Positions 1-11,523 of a stretch of 64,000 nucleotides of DNA are shown here, in pieces. Under the pieces are notes generated by a model that worked only from the letters and a program-made list of their open reading frames with translations, had not been told where the DNA came from and did no database searches. The DNA is from Synaphobranchus kaupii (lineage: Eukaryota; Chordata; Actinopteri; Anguilliformes; Synaphobranchidae): positions 18,500,722 through 18,564,721 of the forward strand of contig CM056383.1 in assembly GCA_029718625.1 (NCBI GenBank), in the 5' to 3' direction. The position numbers and the translations under genes were made by a program. Each line of letters begins with the position of its first letter. Within the stretch, counting starts at the first letter, position 1.

Positions 1-1475
1 ATACCATTTTGTTCTGTGAAAAACTTTTTTTTCCAGAGTTTCAAAATTATTTTTCCAGAGTTTCAGCTCTGGAGAAACAAATCTGTCCCCTGGGAGAACA
101 GTGTCATAAATCCCATGATTCGTAGCTTCGCAGACGTAGTGGAAAATCTTTGTATAAATGGGTGTTGTAGTCTTCGAAAAGTGTTTCAGAGTTTCAAATT
201 CTTTTTTTTTCACAGATTCAAAACCTTTTTTCTGAGTTTCAAATCAGTTTTGAGTTTTCAGAGATTCAACTCTTTTTGTCAGAGATTCAGCTCTTTTTTT
301 CGAACTCGCGAATTGTGAAACTGATTTGACGCCATAGCCATGCAGCTATATCTCACTGTTAAAAAAAGTAAAGTTAAATGGTAGCCTACACAGTATGAGA
401 GCGAGTTGGCGGGAACCTCGCGTGCGTTGGAACCTGCAACTGTCTCTCCTGTCTCCTGCCATTCAAGCAAGAAAGAAACAGACTTTATAACGGTCACTAT
501 AGGTTGTGTCTAAGCTACACTAGCTAACATTTTATCTAACGTATAACATTATACACTTTCTTTCAGCAAGGACGGCGGTATTATTTTCAATATGTTTGCG
601 CTATTTGATTTTAGTGATTTTTCAATGGAGGTAGCTAGGGGAGCTGAATCTCATTGAAGGGGATTACTATCCAATTGAAGAGGGCTGGGAGTAGGCTACA
701 TTGTGTGGTGGACAAGTAAGAAAAATTGGGAAACGGAGCCCTATACTGCTAAAGTGGTTGATAACCATTTTTAACGTCTTTTTCCATTTGCTCGTTTTTT
801 TTACACTAGGCTCCAGTTTATCTCTGCTCTGTATAGCTACGTTAGATTGACTGTAGCTAATGCGCTAAAGTTAGCTATATAACGGTTAGCTAGCTAAGTT
901 AATGATAGCCTATTATCAGTGACCAGGATACAGGTAACAGTGTTAGCTTAATTGTTAGCTAATGTAGCTAATGAAGTCATGTCCTTGGTCACTCTGCCTC
1001 GTCTTTGTAAGTTGTAGCTTTACAGCTTTCTCACTGGTCTTCTGCACCATGTTGTGGAATGTTTGCCTCGTGAACACCTTGTTCACTTGAGGAACGAAGA
1101 AGGCTACGCATTTGGCGCGGCTCCTGCTTTACCGTAGTCTCTTATATCGCCATTGTTCGTGAGTGTGGAGAAATATCCTGATTTCTGGGCGTCTGTTCCA
1201 GCATGGTGTAAAAGCAAACCTCTACACAGTTGCTTAGTATCATTTTTGGCTAGAATTAAAGGGTGATTCCGGTTCCGATAAACTGCATTTGTTTGAGGTG
1301 ACTTGAACCAGGATCTAAATATGTCCCAATTATTGGGCTCCATTGTAAAGCCGAGTGGAGCCGTTCTTTGACAGACCAAAGCTCGAAAAAAATATGCCAT
1401 AACATTATTATTATTTTTATCATGGTCAAAATAGTTAGGCTAGTAAAAAGTCAGTCAGTTGAGATCTATAACTTG
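1..1475. repeat. Left copy of a >=1.47-kb direct duplication
   Basis: The segment is repeated at 4826-6302. Reading both copies side by side, I found only two differences, both single-base insertions in the second copy: one extra T in a poly-T run and one extra C near 'agctac(c)gttag'. The left edge is the window edge, so the repeat may continue upstream. Homology stops abruptly after 'gagatctataacttg', where dead gypsy coding sequence begins. The ends are not TG...CA and no primer-binding site lies inside, so this is not an LTR pair. The copy is rich in GTTAGCTA-type motifs (about 840-970). Its open frames carry no domain I recognise. Confidence 0.9.
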
Positions 1476-3478
1476 GGGACCGCAATCGGAAACCACGTCC
1501 AGAGGGAGACCGTGTATCCTAAAAATGTAGTCTACCGTCAGCTGAGCAGTTTCCGGTGCTGATGGTAACTTAGGCAGCGCAATGAAATGTGGCGCCTTAG
1601 AAAATCGGTCTACGACTACCAGAATCACCGTGTTGCCCTGGGACACCGGCAACCCGGTGATGAAGTTGAGAGTGATGTGACTTCAGGGACGGCTGGGAGT
1701 GGGAAGAGGACATAACAGACTCGAGGGTGGGAGTCGTGATCCTTTGCTACGAGCGCAGACGGGACAGGCAGCGACAAAGTCCTAAATGTCTCTCTCCTTT
1801 TTGGGCCACTAAAAGCATCGGGACAGAAAGTCCTTAGTGCGATGGATGCCTGGGTGGGCTGCCAGCTGGGAAGAATGACCCCATTGAAGCCCGCGAGACC
1901 TTAACCGCGGGGGAACAAGACAGCGAGGGGGACCCCGCCCTGGGCCCAGGTCAGAACGCAACGTCCTCTGAACAACCACCTCGATCTCCCACATAACCGG
2001 GGAAAAGATCTGGGCAGCGGGCAAAATAGGTTCAGGGACTGGATCCCTGTCAGCACGGTCATAGATGCGAGAGAGCGCATCCGGCTTAATATTCTTCGAC
2101 CCAGGTCAATATGTCAATAAAAAATGAAAGCGGGTGAAAAACAAAACCTAACGAGCTTGCCGGGAATTACGTCTCTTGGCCTGCTGAACATATTCCAAGT
2201 TCTGGTGGTCCGTCCAGACGGTAAATGGGTGCTCCGCGCCCTCTAGCCAATGCCGCCACTCCTCTAAAGCCAACTTAACCGCCAGCAGTTCCCGGTCACC
2301 TACACCGTAATGTATCTCGGCAGGTGTTAAGCCACGGGAGAAATACGCATATGGGTACAATTTGCGGTCCAGCGGGGAGTGCTGCGACAAAATGGCTCCT
2401 ACCCCTAACTCCGAAGCGTCTACTTCTACCACAAAGGGGAGGGAGGGATTTGGAGTGATAAGGATAGGTTCGGAGCAAAACCTTCTTTTAAGCTCAACGA
2501 ATGCCGCCTCAGCTCTGGGATTCCAGTGAAATGGCGAGGGTGCCGTCTTTTTAGTGAGAGCTGTGATGGGAGCAACTACTGCACTAAAGTTCCGGATAAA
2601 CCGCCGGTAACAATTAACAAACCCAAGAAAGCATTGCACCTGCTTTACAGAAAGCGGGGTGGGCCAATTCTTAGTGTCCGTCATGAGTATTAAACGCAGT
2701 TTTCCACTCATCGCCCTCCCGAACGCACACCAGGTTATAAGCATTCTGAAGGTCAAGCTTGGTAAAGACCGATGCTCCCTGGAGGCGCTCAAAGGCAGAG
2801 TTCATGAGTGGGAGCGGATAGCGGTTCTTTATAGTGATGTCATTAAGACCACAATAGTCTATGCACGGCCGCAAGCCCCCATCCTTTTTCGAAACGAAAA
2901 AGAAACCGGCCCCTGCCTGGCAAGATAGAGGGTCTGATGAAGCCATTGGCTAATGAGTCCTTGATGTAATCGCTCATAGCAGCACTCTCAGGAACAGACA
3001 AAGAATACAGGGAACCCCTAGGGGGAACCGTGTCCGGGTATAAATCAATGTCACAGTCATAGGGCCTATGGGGAGGCAACGTGGTAGCGCGTTGTTTGCT
3101 AAAAACCTTGGCGAGGTCGGTGTATTCGCCAGGAACATTGACCGGTAAGGGAAAATCAAGAGCCCCTCCTACTCTGGTGCTCTCCAAACTAGAAGAGATA
3201 TCAGGTAGGGAATCTCACCTGATCTCAGAGTCAGAGAAATCCTCCCGAGAGCCCTCCTCCCATAGGGAGGTCTCGTCAGCCAGCGAGTCCCAAGCCAAAC
3301 TCTCCTCCCTATTCTCAGAGAGATGGACAGAACTGTCCCGATCGGAAAGGCGATCACTGTCCTCCAGGTCGCTGTCTGAGCTGAGCTCAGAATGGAAACT
3401 GCACCTTCTTAGGGTGCATGAAGGAGATGGCTGGCAGTCAGACCTGCATTGGGAATTACAGCCTTATCCTCGCCCCAA
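1476..3478 (-). pseudogene. Dead Ty3/gypsy polyprotein (gypsy-I)
   Basis: Minus-strand gypsy pol in several frames. In order: an acidic Ser/Asp/Glu-rich stretch (3478-3222, one stop), the RT N-terminus (3187-2843, with DLAKVFSKQRATTLPPHRPYD), RT fingers and palm (2946-2671, [23 protein letters not shown]), RT connection plus RNase H (2792-2148, [40 protein letters not shown]), an HPGIHRTKDFL integrase zinc region (2024-1809), and an integrase core piece (1652-1476, [21 protein letters not shown]). The RT section that should hold the YxDD active site is missing between about 2671 and 2690, so the enzyme is dead. The integrase stops mid-motif exactly where the 1-1475 duplication begins. No LTR is attached. 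Family assignment is firm; the acidic part is only inferred to belong because it shares the frame. Confidence 0.9.
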
Positions 3479-3946
3479 TAGAATAGAATAGAATAACTTT
3501 TATTTTCCAGAAAGGGAACTTCAGTTGTAGCCACCAGCAAAAACAAAAAAGACATAGACAGTGGGGCAGACTCACAACACACAAACAAACATATAAAATG
3601 CCAATATGTATACAGCTAAACTTCATGATTAAAATAGCCCCCGCTGTCCAGAGATGTTATCAACCAGTCCAATACACAAACTCCGCCTCGGCGCCTCCAC
3701 GACTTTCCTCCATAGGCTACACGCAGTGTCGCGGTCTCTGTCCACCGTCAGCCTTTCCAGTCGCCGCTCACTCCTCCCCCGCATTATCTTCTCCTTCCCT
3801 GGTTGCCTTTTGAAGATTGCCCGCAGTCCCGAATCAGTCCCGACATCTTCAACTCCGGTGAAGAGCGATGGTAAACTCCGTGGCTGCAGATCCAACTGAC
3901 ATTTCCGAGCATAATGCGAATGCGTCTCCATGCATCTCAACTCCAA
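3479..3946 (-). repeat. LINE-like 3' end with ATTCT-type tail
   Basis: Read on the minus strand, this is an open frame of about 105 codons (3946-3629), an untranslated stretch, an AATAAA-like signal (around 3495) and a tail of ATTCT units (AGAAT on the plus strand, 3479-3494). A short simple-sequence tail after a polyadenylation-like signal is typical of fish non-LTR retrotransposons. The frame includes DRDRDTACSLWRKVVEAPRR, but I do not recognise the protein. The tail abuts the gypsy remnant. A host retrocopy is a possible alternative. Confidence 0.35.
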
Positions 3947-4825
3947 GTAAAAATGCTAACATGTTATTTGAGGTGGTGCTAATTGTGAATAGGCTACAGC
4001 CTAAAGAAGGGCAACCCATTTAGCCGTGACTATATTCACAATAGGCTATGGTCTCAAGTGCCTTAGCCGAACCGTTACTGCTTTTATAAAACGGTCACTA
4101 CATTGTAAAACAATTCAGTAGAACTAACGTTACTGCTAATCTGACAAAATCTAAAGGGTGACCTCAGATGTGCTGGAGGAACTGCAACCCTGCCCCACCT
4201 CAGTTGCTATACTGACAGCCTATGGAGTTGCATTAGTTCCTAACGTGTAGATAGACTACTTGATATATTATTGGGCTAAAATTGATAGACCTAGCTAATA
4301 CGTTATATTCATTACCAGTGATTTCTCATCAGACCATTCAGACGGAGGCGCCGCCCCAACTAGACTACGAATAATCAATAGCTTGTTAACTCGGTTTGGT
4401 TAGTTGTTTCGTTGAATCCAGAGTAGGTTCACATTATGAGGTTACACCATAGCAAAGGATGAGCAAGTTAACTGACCTGCAACCTAATGTCACAATAATG
4501 CAGGCTAACCACAAAACCTCCTTGCTAAAAACGGTGACTTTAGCAAGGAAAACGTCGCATAGCCTATAGACTGACTAGTGTAGGCTCTAGCCTACGTTGG
4601 TTCGGCTCTAGCCAGCCCGTTTCTTTCCCAGTGAACAATTTTGTGTTGAGAGCTTTCACATTTATGTCTGTTCAGATAACTATACAATGTCCGTACTACC
4701 ATCGTGCCATTATGTGTAACGTTATGTCCCGGTGGTGCCTCGACATTGCGAGGTAGCTAGGCTAATGTTAATTCACTCCCATCAGTCCTGAACTATCCAT
4801 TTTATAATTACCATTATAATATAAC
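3947..4825. other. Unique spacer between the duplicated copies
   Basis: AT-rich DNA with scattered GTTAGCTA/TAGGCTAC words that also occur in the flanking copies. I see no gene, terminal repeat or RNA. The duplicated segment resumes at 4826 with no motif at the junction. Confidence 0.5.
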
Positions 4826-6302
4826 ATACCATTTTGTTCTGTGAAAAACTTTTTTTTCCAGAGTTTCAAAATTATTTTTCCAGAGTTTCAGCTCTGGAGA
4901 AACAAATCTGTCCCCTGGGAGAACAGTGTCATAAATCCCATGATTCGTAGCTTCGCAGACGTAGTGGAAAATCTTTGTATAAATGGGTGTTGTAGTCTTC
5001 GAAAAGTGTTTCAGAGTTTCAAATTCTTTTTTTTTCACAGATTCAAAACCTTTTTTCTGAGTTTCAAATCAGTTTTGAGTTTTCAGAGATTCAACTCTTT
5101 TTGTCAGAGATTCAGCTCTTTTTTTCGAACTCGCGAATTGTGAAACTGATTTGACGCCATAGCCATGCAGCTATATCTCACTGTTAAAAAAAGTAAAGTT
5201 AAATGGTAGCCTACACAGTATGAGAGCGAGTTGGCGGGAACCTCGCGTGCGTTGGAACCTGCAACTGTCTCTCCTGTCTCCTGCCATTCAAGCAAGAAAG
5301 AAACAGACTTTATAACGGTCACTATAGGTTGTGTCTAAGCTACACTAGCTAACATTTTATCTAACGTATAACATTATACACTTTCTTTCAGCAAGGACGG
5401 CGGTATTATTTTCAATATGTTTGCGCTATTTGATTTTAGTGATTTTTCAATGGAGGTAGCTAGGGGAGCTGAATCTCATTGAAGGGGATTACTATCCAAT
5501 TGAAGAGGGCTGGGAGTAGGCTACATTGTGTGGTGGACAAGTAAGAAAAATTGGGAAACGGAGCCCTATACTGCTAAAGTGGTTGATAACCATTTTTAAC
5601 GTCTTTTTCCATTTGCTCGTTTTTTTTTACACTAGGCTCCAGTTTATCTCTGCTCTGTATAGCTACCGTTAGATTGACTGTAGCTAATGCGCTAAAGTTA
5701 GCTATATAACGGTTAGCTAGCTAAGTTAATGATAGCCTATTATCAGTGACCAGGATACAGGTAACAGTGTTAGCTTAATTGTTAGCTAATGTAGCTAATG
5801 AAGTCATGTCCTTGGTCACTCTGCCTCGTCTTTGTAAGTTGTAGCTTTACAGCTTTCTCACTGGTCTTCTGCACCATGTTGTGGAATGTTTGCCTCGTGA
5901 ACACCTTGTTCACTTGAGGAACGAAGAAGGCTACGCATTTGGCGCGGCTCCTGCTTTACCGTAGTCTCTTATATCGCCATTGTTCGTGAGTGTGGAGAAA
6001 TATCCTGATTTCTGGGCGTCTGTTCCAGCATGGTGTAAAAGCAAACCTCTACACAGTTGCTTAGTATCATTTTTGGCTAGAATTAAAGGGTGATTCCGGT
6101 TCCGATAAACTGCATTTGTTTGAGGTGACTTGAACCAGGATCTAAATATGTCCCAATTATTGGGCTCCATTGTAAAGCCGAGTGGAGCCGTTCTTTGACA
6201 GACCAAAGCTCGAAAAAAATATGCCATAACATTATTATTATTTTTATCATGGTCAAAATAGTTAGGCTAGTAAAAAGTCAGTCAGTTGAGATCTATAACT
6301 TG
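4826..6302. repeat. Right copy of the >=1.47-kb direct duplication
   Basis: This copy matches 1-1475 with two one-base insertions. It ends after 'gagatctataacttg', and here the sequence runs on into a pyrimidine-rich stretch and AG (about 6303-6320), which looks like a splice acceptor. It is followed by a short open frame of about 20 codons ending at 6380 (KAVIPEKTAKWKSKHS). This right-hand context may be the original one, with the left copy the derived one. Confidence 0.9.
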
Positions 6303-6660
6303 CATTTGTTTTTCTTTATAGCGGAAGTTAAGGCAGTCATTCCGGAGAAGACTGCAAAGTGGAAATCAAAGCATTCATGAGGCAGAAGATGTCAATATGT
6401 ATTTACGTACTGCAGCAAAAAATAATCCGGCGACAGTGTGGTGTCGCACACATCCTGAGTGTTTTCTTTTTAAAAATAAATGTACAAAAAAAATGGTATT
6501 CAGCCACCTTATATAAATAAAAATGGATAAAAATTTATTTTTTTTCTTGGTGTTCAACATGAGGTCCATTCAATAAATTTTAATGTCTCTTAATGGGATT
6601 TTAGGAAGTACAATGGACTTTACATCACAATACTAAAACACAGTATATGTAATACTGTTC
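6303..6660. other. Non-coding stretch with possible short terminal exon
   Basis: A polypyrimidine run ending in 'tttatag' is followed by about 60 bases of open frame to a TGA at 6378. After that comes AT-rich DNA with two A/T homopolymer runs and AATAAA-like words. I do not recognise a protein, and the exon reading is speculative. Confidence 0.25.
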
Positions 6661-6710
6661 ACTCATGGGTGGCATTTGAGAACAGTCCCTGGAGGTTCAA
6701 AGAAAATATA

Positions 6711-6875
6711 AATCATCACCTCTCCATCACTGTATGTGAAAATGTTGAAGGTGCAATTTCAGTAACTTTTTCCTGTCTGATTTCTCCATTGACTTCCATA
6801 GTGAAACCAGACAGGAAAAAGCTACTGAACTTGCATCTTCTACATTTTCGCATATAGTGATGGGGAGGTGATGAT
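6711..6875. repeat. 165-bp hairpin repeat with foldback-family flank
   Basis: Two arms of about 66 bp (starting TCATCACCTCTCCATCACT) are inverted around about 6793. The DNA just to the right (6880-6950, 'caataggaaaatga' ... 'tcaggagaa' ... 'aaaccctta') matches the core of the palindromic elements at 9748 and 62003. This is therefore probably a degraded relative of that family rather than an independent hairpin. Confidence 0.75.
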
Positions 6876-6959
6876 TACACTTCAATAGGAAAATGAATCA
6901 GGAGAAGAAACCCTTATGAAAACCCATTGATGTTGGGTCACTTTAAGGGTTTCGATTTA

Positions 6960-7531
6960 CTATAGTTTACCATGGTACAAGTACCATAGTTTACCACATA
7001 CCATGGCATTTTTGACAGTACCATGTTACATGTTTCATAGTTGTACCATGGTACAAGTATACAACACGGATGTACCATGTACTATAGTACAAGTATGGTA
7101 CAATGTACCATGGCACTGTTAAAAATACCATGGTATATGTATCATCGTTGTACCACGGTACAAACTGATGCATGTACCATGGTATTTTTGACAGTACCAT
7201 AGTTTGTATCGTGGAATGTACCATGGTACATGTATCATAATTGTACCATGGTACAACTATGACATGTACCATGGTATTTTTGACAGAACCATACTTTCTA
7301 CCATTGTTTTTACTGTGGAATGTACCATAGTTCTGTCAAAATACCATCATGGTACATGTATCATAGTTGTACCATGGTATTTTGGACAGTTCCATGGTAT
7401 ATTGTACCATACTTATACCATTGTCCAAGTACCACAGTACAACTATGAAACATGTAACATGGTACTCTCAAAAATACCATGGTACACATATCATAGTTAT
7501 ACCATGGTACAGTACCATGGTAAAATCTATT
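6960..7531. repeat. Palindromic TACCATGGTA array
   Basis: About 570 bp built from the self-complementary word TACCATGGTA and variants, joined by short linkers such as 'tttttgacag', 'caagta' and 'catgtatcatagttg'. Units occur in both orientations, so the DNA can fold into many alternative cruciforms. The apparent proteins on both strands (YHGT/MVHVIVVPWYN repeats) are translations of the array, not genes. Confidence 0.9.
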
Positions 7532-8404
7532 ATGGGAAGGCTTGGGGGGTATTTCACATAGCAGGATTAGTTAGCTGGATAGTGTAGGTATTCAGCTAAC
7601 TCAGTAATCCTGCTTTGTGAAATACCCCCCAGGTTTGCTCATGATGTTCAAACTCCACAACAGCTCAGAATAAGACTCTCTGTTTGTATATTCACTTTTA
7701 CTGTATCTCCCCAGCTGCATTGGACATTATAGAGCTCCGTAGTCCTGCCCCCTCCTATCACTGGCTGGTCCTATCACCCACCCGTCCCTCCAGTTGCTGA
7801 CAAACAATAATTACCCTATTTATTATTATTATAAGCCTACTAATAGCCTAATAGTAGTAGTAGTAGTAGTAGTAGGCATACTTCACATAAGTAAATAGTG
7901 TATTTTTATCCAATTTTAAAAAACTTTTTAAAATAGTGTAAAATAAAAAGTAAAATATGATTGGACGCTGACAGAGATCAAGTGTAGGTACGTGATTGTG
8001 TGGCCGCCTACGACATTGATCATGTGTGCGACAGACAGTGAGGCACGAAACCTCACTTTGTTTAGCTAGCGAAAGGTGAAAACTTAAACAGACATTGTAG
8101 ATATTCGAAAATGGCAACAACAAAAAAAAACCCCAGCTGGTTACCGATAGCCTACCTGCGTTCTTAGGCTAAGAGAAGGGCAGTAGCGGTAAGAGATGGT
8201 AAACTATCGTCTTGTGTGCAGTTGCTAAATTGGTTGCTGTCATGTCTGTTAAGGCCGGGTGTTTGTCACAGAAATGGATAAAGTCACGATGCAGTCACAG
8301 CAAATTTGTCGAAAATCACGCAGAAATCAAGAGTGTTTTAAAAAAACGTTATTTATTAAATTAATAGATCCCATAGGCCTACACAGTAGCCGAGTGCATG
8401 TGAA
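7532..8404. other. Non-coding, with a short hairpin and a TAG microsatellite
   Basis: A hairpin sits at about 7547-7630: 'ggggggtatttcacatagcagg' (given in two parts as GGGGGGTATTTCACA and TAGCAGGATTA) pairs with CCTGCTTTGTGAAATACCCCCC. A (TAG)n run lies at 7852-7874. The rest is AT-rich DNA with no recognisable gene. Confidence 0.5.
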
Positions 8405-8735
8405 GTTATTGAAATAACTGTAGCAATGCCCAAGGTAGCCTACTTCCCTTCCCTCAGTGACTAGGCTACTGGAAGGCAGCTGCTGCCTCCAAGGCTGCAA
8501 ACAGTAGCTAGGTATTTTGCTTGTAGTTTGCTAATTCTTAGAAGGATTGCCCTTGTGCACATGGAGGGTCTTTGTTTTGTTCAGTTAAATAGCACTACTT
8601 GTGCACAGGTGGTGTGTGTTTCAGAATGACATGTATTTTCCCATATAACTACTGCATTTGGAGGTGCTGCCTTCCAGTAGTCACTTAGGGAAGGAAAATA
8701 CCTTGGGCTGTAGCAACAGTAAGTGCTTGAATTTC
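8405..8735. mobile_element. Inverted-repeat (foldback) element, about 330 bp
   Basis: Left arm 8420-8491 (GTAGCAATGCCCAAGGTAGC ... CTACTGGAAGGCAGC) is inverted at 8659-8716 (GCTGCCTTCCAGTAG ... CCTTGGGCTGTAGCAAC). The match weakens but continues inward. There is no coding capacity. Ends and target duplication are unclear, so this is most likely an old MITE of unassigned family. Confidence 0.65.
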
Positions 8736-9254
8736 AAAAATGTCAAATGAAGTTTCCAGCTGCCTAATAGCCTACGAGTAAAATGCATGTAATTACTTAA
8801 ATGATTTCCGTGATTGAATTTTTTTCTTCCTTTAACTTATCGAAATATTGCATGCTCAAATTGCCTATTAGGCTAATAAAATGATAAAACGCGGTACCAG
8901 TCTGTTCATTTTTATTCCTTTAAAGATTGTTTTAGTAGGCTACATTGCAATGCTTGAGCCAGTGCATTCCAGAATATGCATACATTGTCGCACTTTGTTT
9001 TGCCCAGAACTTGGCAATATGGTTAAAATGCGGGAGCCTAGCGTATAGAAATAACACTGTAGGCTACGTAGACGGGGCAGAATTTGCGGAATCCTGGCAC
9101 CTGTGAATTCCATGACAAACACCCAGCCTTAGTTCATTGATTTGGATTGTAGGATAGTAGCCTATTTGGTGATGCTATGTTTATGGAGAGCTGTGTTTCG
9201 CTGTGTTTAAGACATCATTAATGCTGACACGATGTAATTGTGTCTCTTTATATA
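8736..9254. other. Non-coding stretch
   Basis: AT-rich DNA with TAGGCTA words. I saw no repeat ends, gene or RNA. Confidence 0.4.
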
Positions 9255-9375
9255 ATTGTTTGTAATATAGCACAATGCGAACATGGTACTTTTATTCTTC
9301 ATGGCATGCATAGCTATTTCTGACGTAATGTGGCTTAAGAGGGTAAATTCTGGGATGGCAATTGTGGTTGGAGGC
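9255..9375. repeat. Partial copy of the 12959-13689 hAT MITE
   Basis: The stretch from 'tgtttgtaatatagcacaat' through 'catggcatgcatagctat' and 'taatgtggcttaag' to 'gcaattgtggttgg' matches the right half of the element at about 13468-13645, with scattered substitutions and an internal deletion. Neither terminal CAGTGGTTCTC repeat is present, so it is a fragment. Confidence 0.7.
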
Positions 9376-9747
9376 TGTGTCTGCCTTAGCTACAGCTGAC
9401 AGCCAGTGACAGATACTCTAGTGGGGAAGTGGTTGGGGGTGGGGTTAGCCAGCTACTGTTCACGCCCATTAATTTTGCCAGCCTGAGGTGTGTATCTTTG
9501 CAAATCTTTGAGAGCTGTTTTCTCAGGAAAGTGTTTTAGGGTGTACCAACATTCAAAGAAGCATATATTCAAATAGGTGCATATTGCAGTGTATGAGATG
9601 TCATTTGAAAGCTCAGGATCTGTACTTTCATGAACTATAAAAACTGAAAAATGACCCCCATGCTACTTGTGGACTGTTTTACCAGCACCAGTCACATATG
9701 ACATATTTAGGAAAAGTCATGAAAGGAGGCAGCAATGTATAGGGTTT
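9376..9747. other. Non-coding stretch left of the foldback element
   Basis: No gene or terminal repeat recognised. The sequence has no visible partner in the window. Confidence 0.4.
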
Positions 9748-9930
9748 CTTCTCCTGATTTATTTTTCCATAGAGTTCAATAGGGCAATTTGTCAGGAGAA
9801 ACAACCCTTAAAGTGATCCATCCATATCTACTGCATATCTGGCAGCAGAGTAATGGTTTGAGTCTCATTTGATACCACAAACCCTTGATGACTTACAGCC
9901 ATTTTGCCAACCATGTATGTATTCCATACG

Positions 9931-9935
9931 GTTCC
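9931..9935. repeat. Target-site duplication of the solo LTR (left)
   Basis: GTTCC; the identical partner is at 11440-11444. Confidence 0.9.
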
Positions 9936-11439
9936 TGTCATGGTTTTAACCCTGTTTACCTATGCGGTCGTTTTCCTCGGTGGCCACGCGAGGGCGCTGC
10001 CCTTTTGGTAGATGCTTGCTCCGCCCTGCTGGGTTTGCGTACCTTCTGTTAGCATTTACACCTGGGCGTGGTCACAGCTATTTAAGCCTTCCGTTTCATT
10101 CTATTGGGGCTTCTATATTGATTGTTTGTACTGTGGTGTATTGTGCTATATTGTGTGTGGTATTATTCAGCCCTTTGTATTTTAAGTCAGTATTATTTTT
10201 GGTCTAGGTTTATAAGGAGTAGAAGTAGTTATTTGGACTCGTCCCTCCTGGCGTACCTGCCTAGGTGGATGGAGTTATTCGGACTCTTCCCCCTTGGCTC
10301 TTTTCAGTCCTCGCTTCCTGGTTTCTCCTTTTTAGTCCGTTTGCCTAGTTTTTTGCCTTTCTATGTCTCTTTCTCCTCTCTTTGTCTGCTTTCTGCCGTG
10401 AAGGCGAGGTTTGTTGGTTTGTATGTATCTACATAGTAGGTTTTTACTAAGAGACATGGCATTTTTATCGTACTGATTTTAGAGCTTTATTTATTGGTGT
10501 TAGCTATTCGTACCATTTGGGCTACTCGCCTATTTTATCGCCTCTTTGCTGAGGTAAGGCTTATTTCCTGCTGGCTTTTTAGTTACCCATCTCGGGAGCC
10601 AGTTAGTAGCTTCGGTACGTTTGTTTCCCTGTTTTTGTCTCCTCGTGGACTACGTTCCCCTTTGTTGTGAGTCAGGGTTATTTATATTATATTGAGGCAG
10701 TGCTTGTTATTAGGTTTGCGTAGGTCTTTTGTTGCAGCTGTCCTGTTCACCCTTTCTACCTGCGAGACGATTTTGTTGGGAACTGTTGTTCTGTTTCGTT
10801 CTCCAGGTGTTTCTCTCCTATGGAGCTTGGGCGATGTTGTGGACATGTTGTTTGACTGTGTGTTTCTTAATATAGCCTCGGAACGTTAGCTCTCTGTTCC
10901 ATTTCGCCTCGTTGCATATTTCTTTGCTGAGAAGCTAGGGCGTGTGTTCTCAGGTAGGCTTACGTTAGTCATTATGGATAGTAAAGTTATGGGACGACGG
11001 TGCTCCGTCGGCTCGCCTGTAAAATGTTTCTTCCCCCTGGAAGATCGGGTGTTTACCCCCTTTATTTTCTCATTTGACTGCTAGCCTATGATACTTGCCC
11101 TGGAACGTTGGATCTGTTCCTTTCGCCGCCTCAGATTCTATCGTATTATTTTGCAGTGTTTTCTGACTGTGTTTTATGTTGGTTCTTACGCTACTCGCCC
11201 GTTCTTGTGTCCTTAACGAGACAGGGCGCTTATTATTCCTGGTTGTTCGGAATCCTGTCCTTGCGCTCTGCTTGGCGTGTGACAGTGAGCCGGTTGGTAG
11301 CGTCTGTAGTTGTGTTCGTTGTTCGTTTGTCTTGTCTCCTCCCTTATCTGCGGGGTATCCCGCCTTAGTGGCCTTAGGGCTTTAGGATTCCCCTTGCTGC
11401 GTTTGGCTCCTCCCACCTCACACGTCACGCCCCATTACA
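9936..11439 (+). mobile_element. Solo LTR, family A (1504 bp)
   Basis: Begins TGTCATGGTTTTAACCC and ends CGTCACGCCCCATTACA (TG...CA). It is flanked by the 5-bp target duplication GTTCC (9931-9935 and 11440-11444). The empty site can be read from the foldback copy at about 62626-62645. A TATA-like ATTTAAG at about 10079-10088 supports plus orientation. Modules around GGAACGTTAGCTCTCTGTTC recur at about 10878 and 11102. No internal coding region is present, as expected after LTR-LTR recombination. A longer relative lies at 50997-52988 in the opposite orientation. Open frames inside are not coding. Confidence 0.92.
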
Positions 11440-11444
11440 GTTCC
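11440..11444. repeat. Target-site duplication of the solo LTR (right)
   Basis: GTTCC; the identical partner is at 9931-9935. Confidence 0.9.
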
Positions 11445-11523
11445 AGCATAATTTACAGCTAAATCTAGTCCCACCCCCCAATTTCCATAGAGATCAAAAT
11501 GATTCAAATGCAGAGAAGTTATA

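Noticed and set aside
3081..3491. Plus-strand Ser/Arg-rich protein of 136 codons
   Set aside because: It is the antisense of the acidic stretch that is in frame with gypsy-I on the minus strand.
1..6302. LTR retrotransposon with 1.47-kb LTRs around the gypsy-I remnant
   Set aside because: The ends are not TG...CA, there is no primer-binding site or purine tract next to the repeats, and the gypsy sequence begins mid-integrase at the junction.
6991..7587. YHGT/VPWYN repeat proteins on both strands
   Set aside because: They are produced by the palindromic TACCATGGTA array, with no codon bias or start context.
9962..11385. Several open frames of 65-104 codons
   Set aside because: They lie inside a solo LTR that also has open antisense frames in its second copy; no domain is seen.
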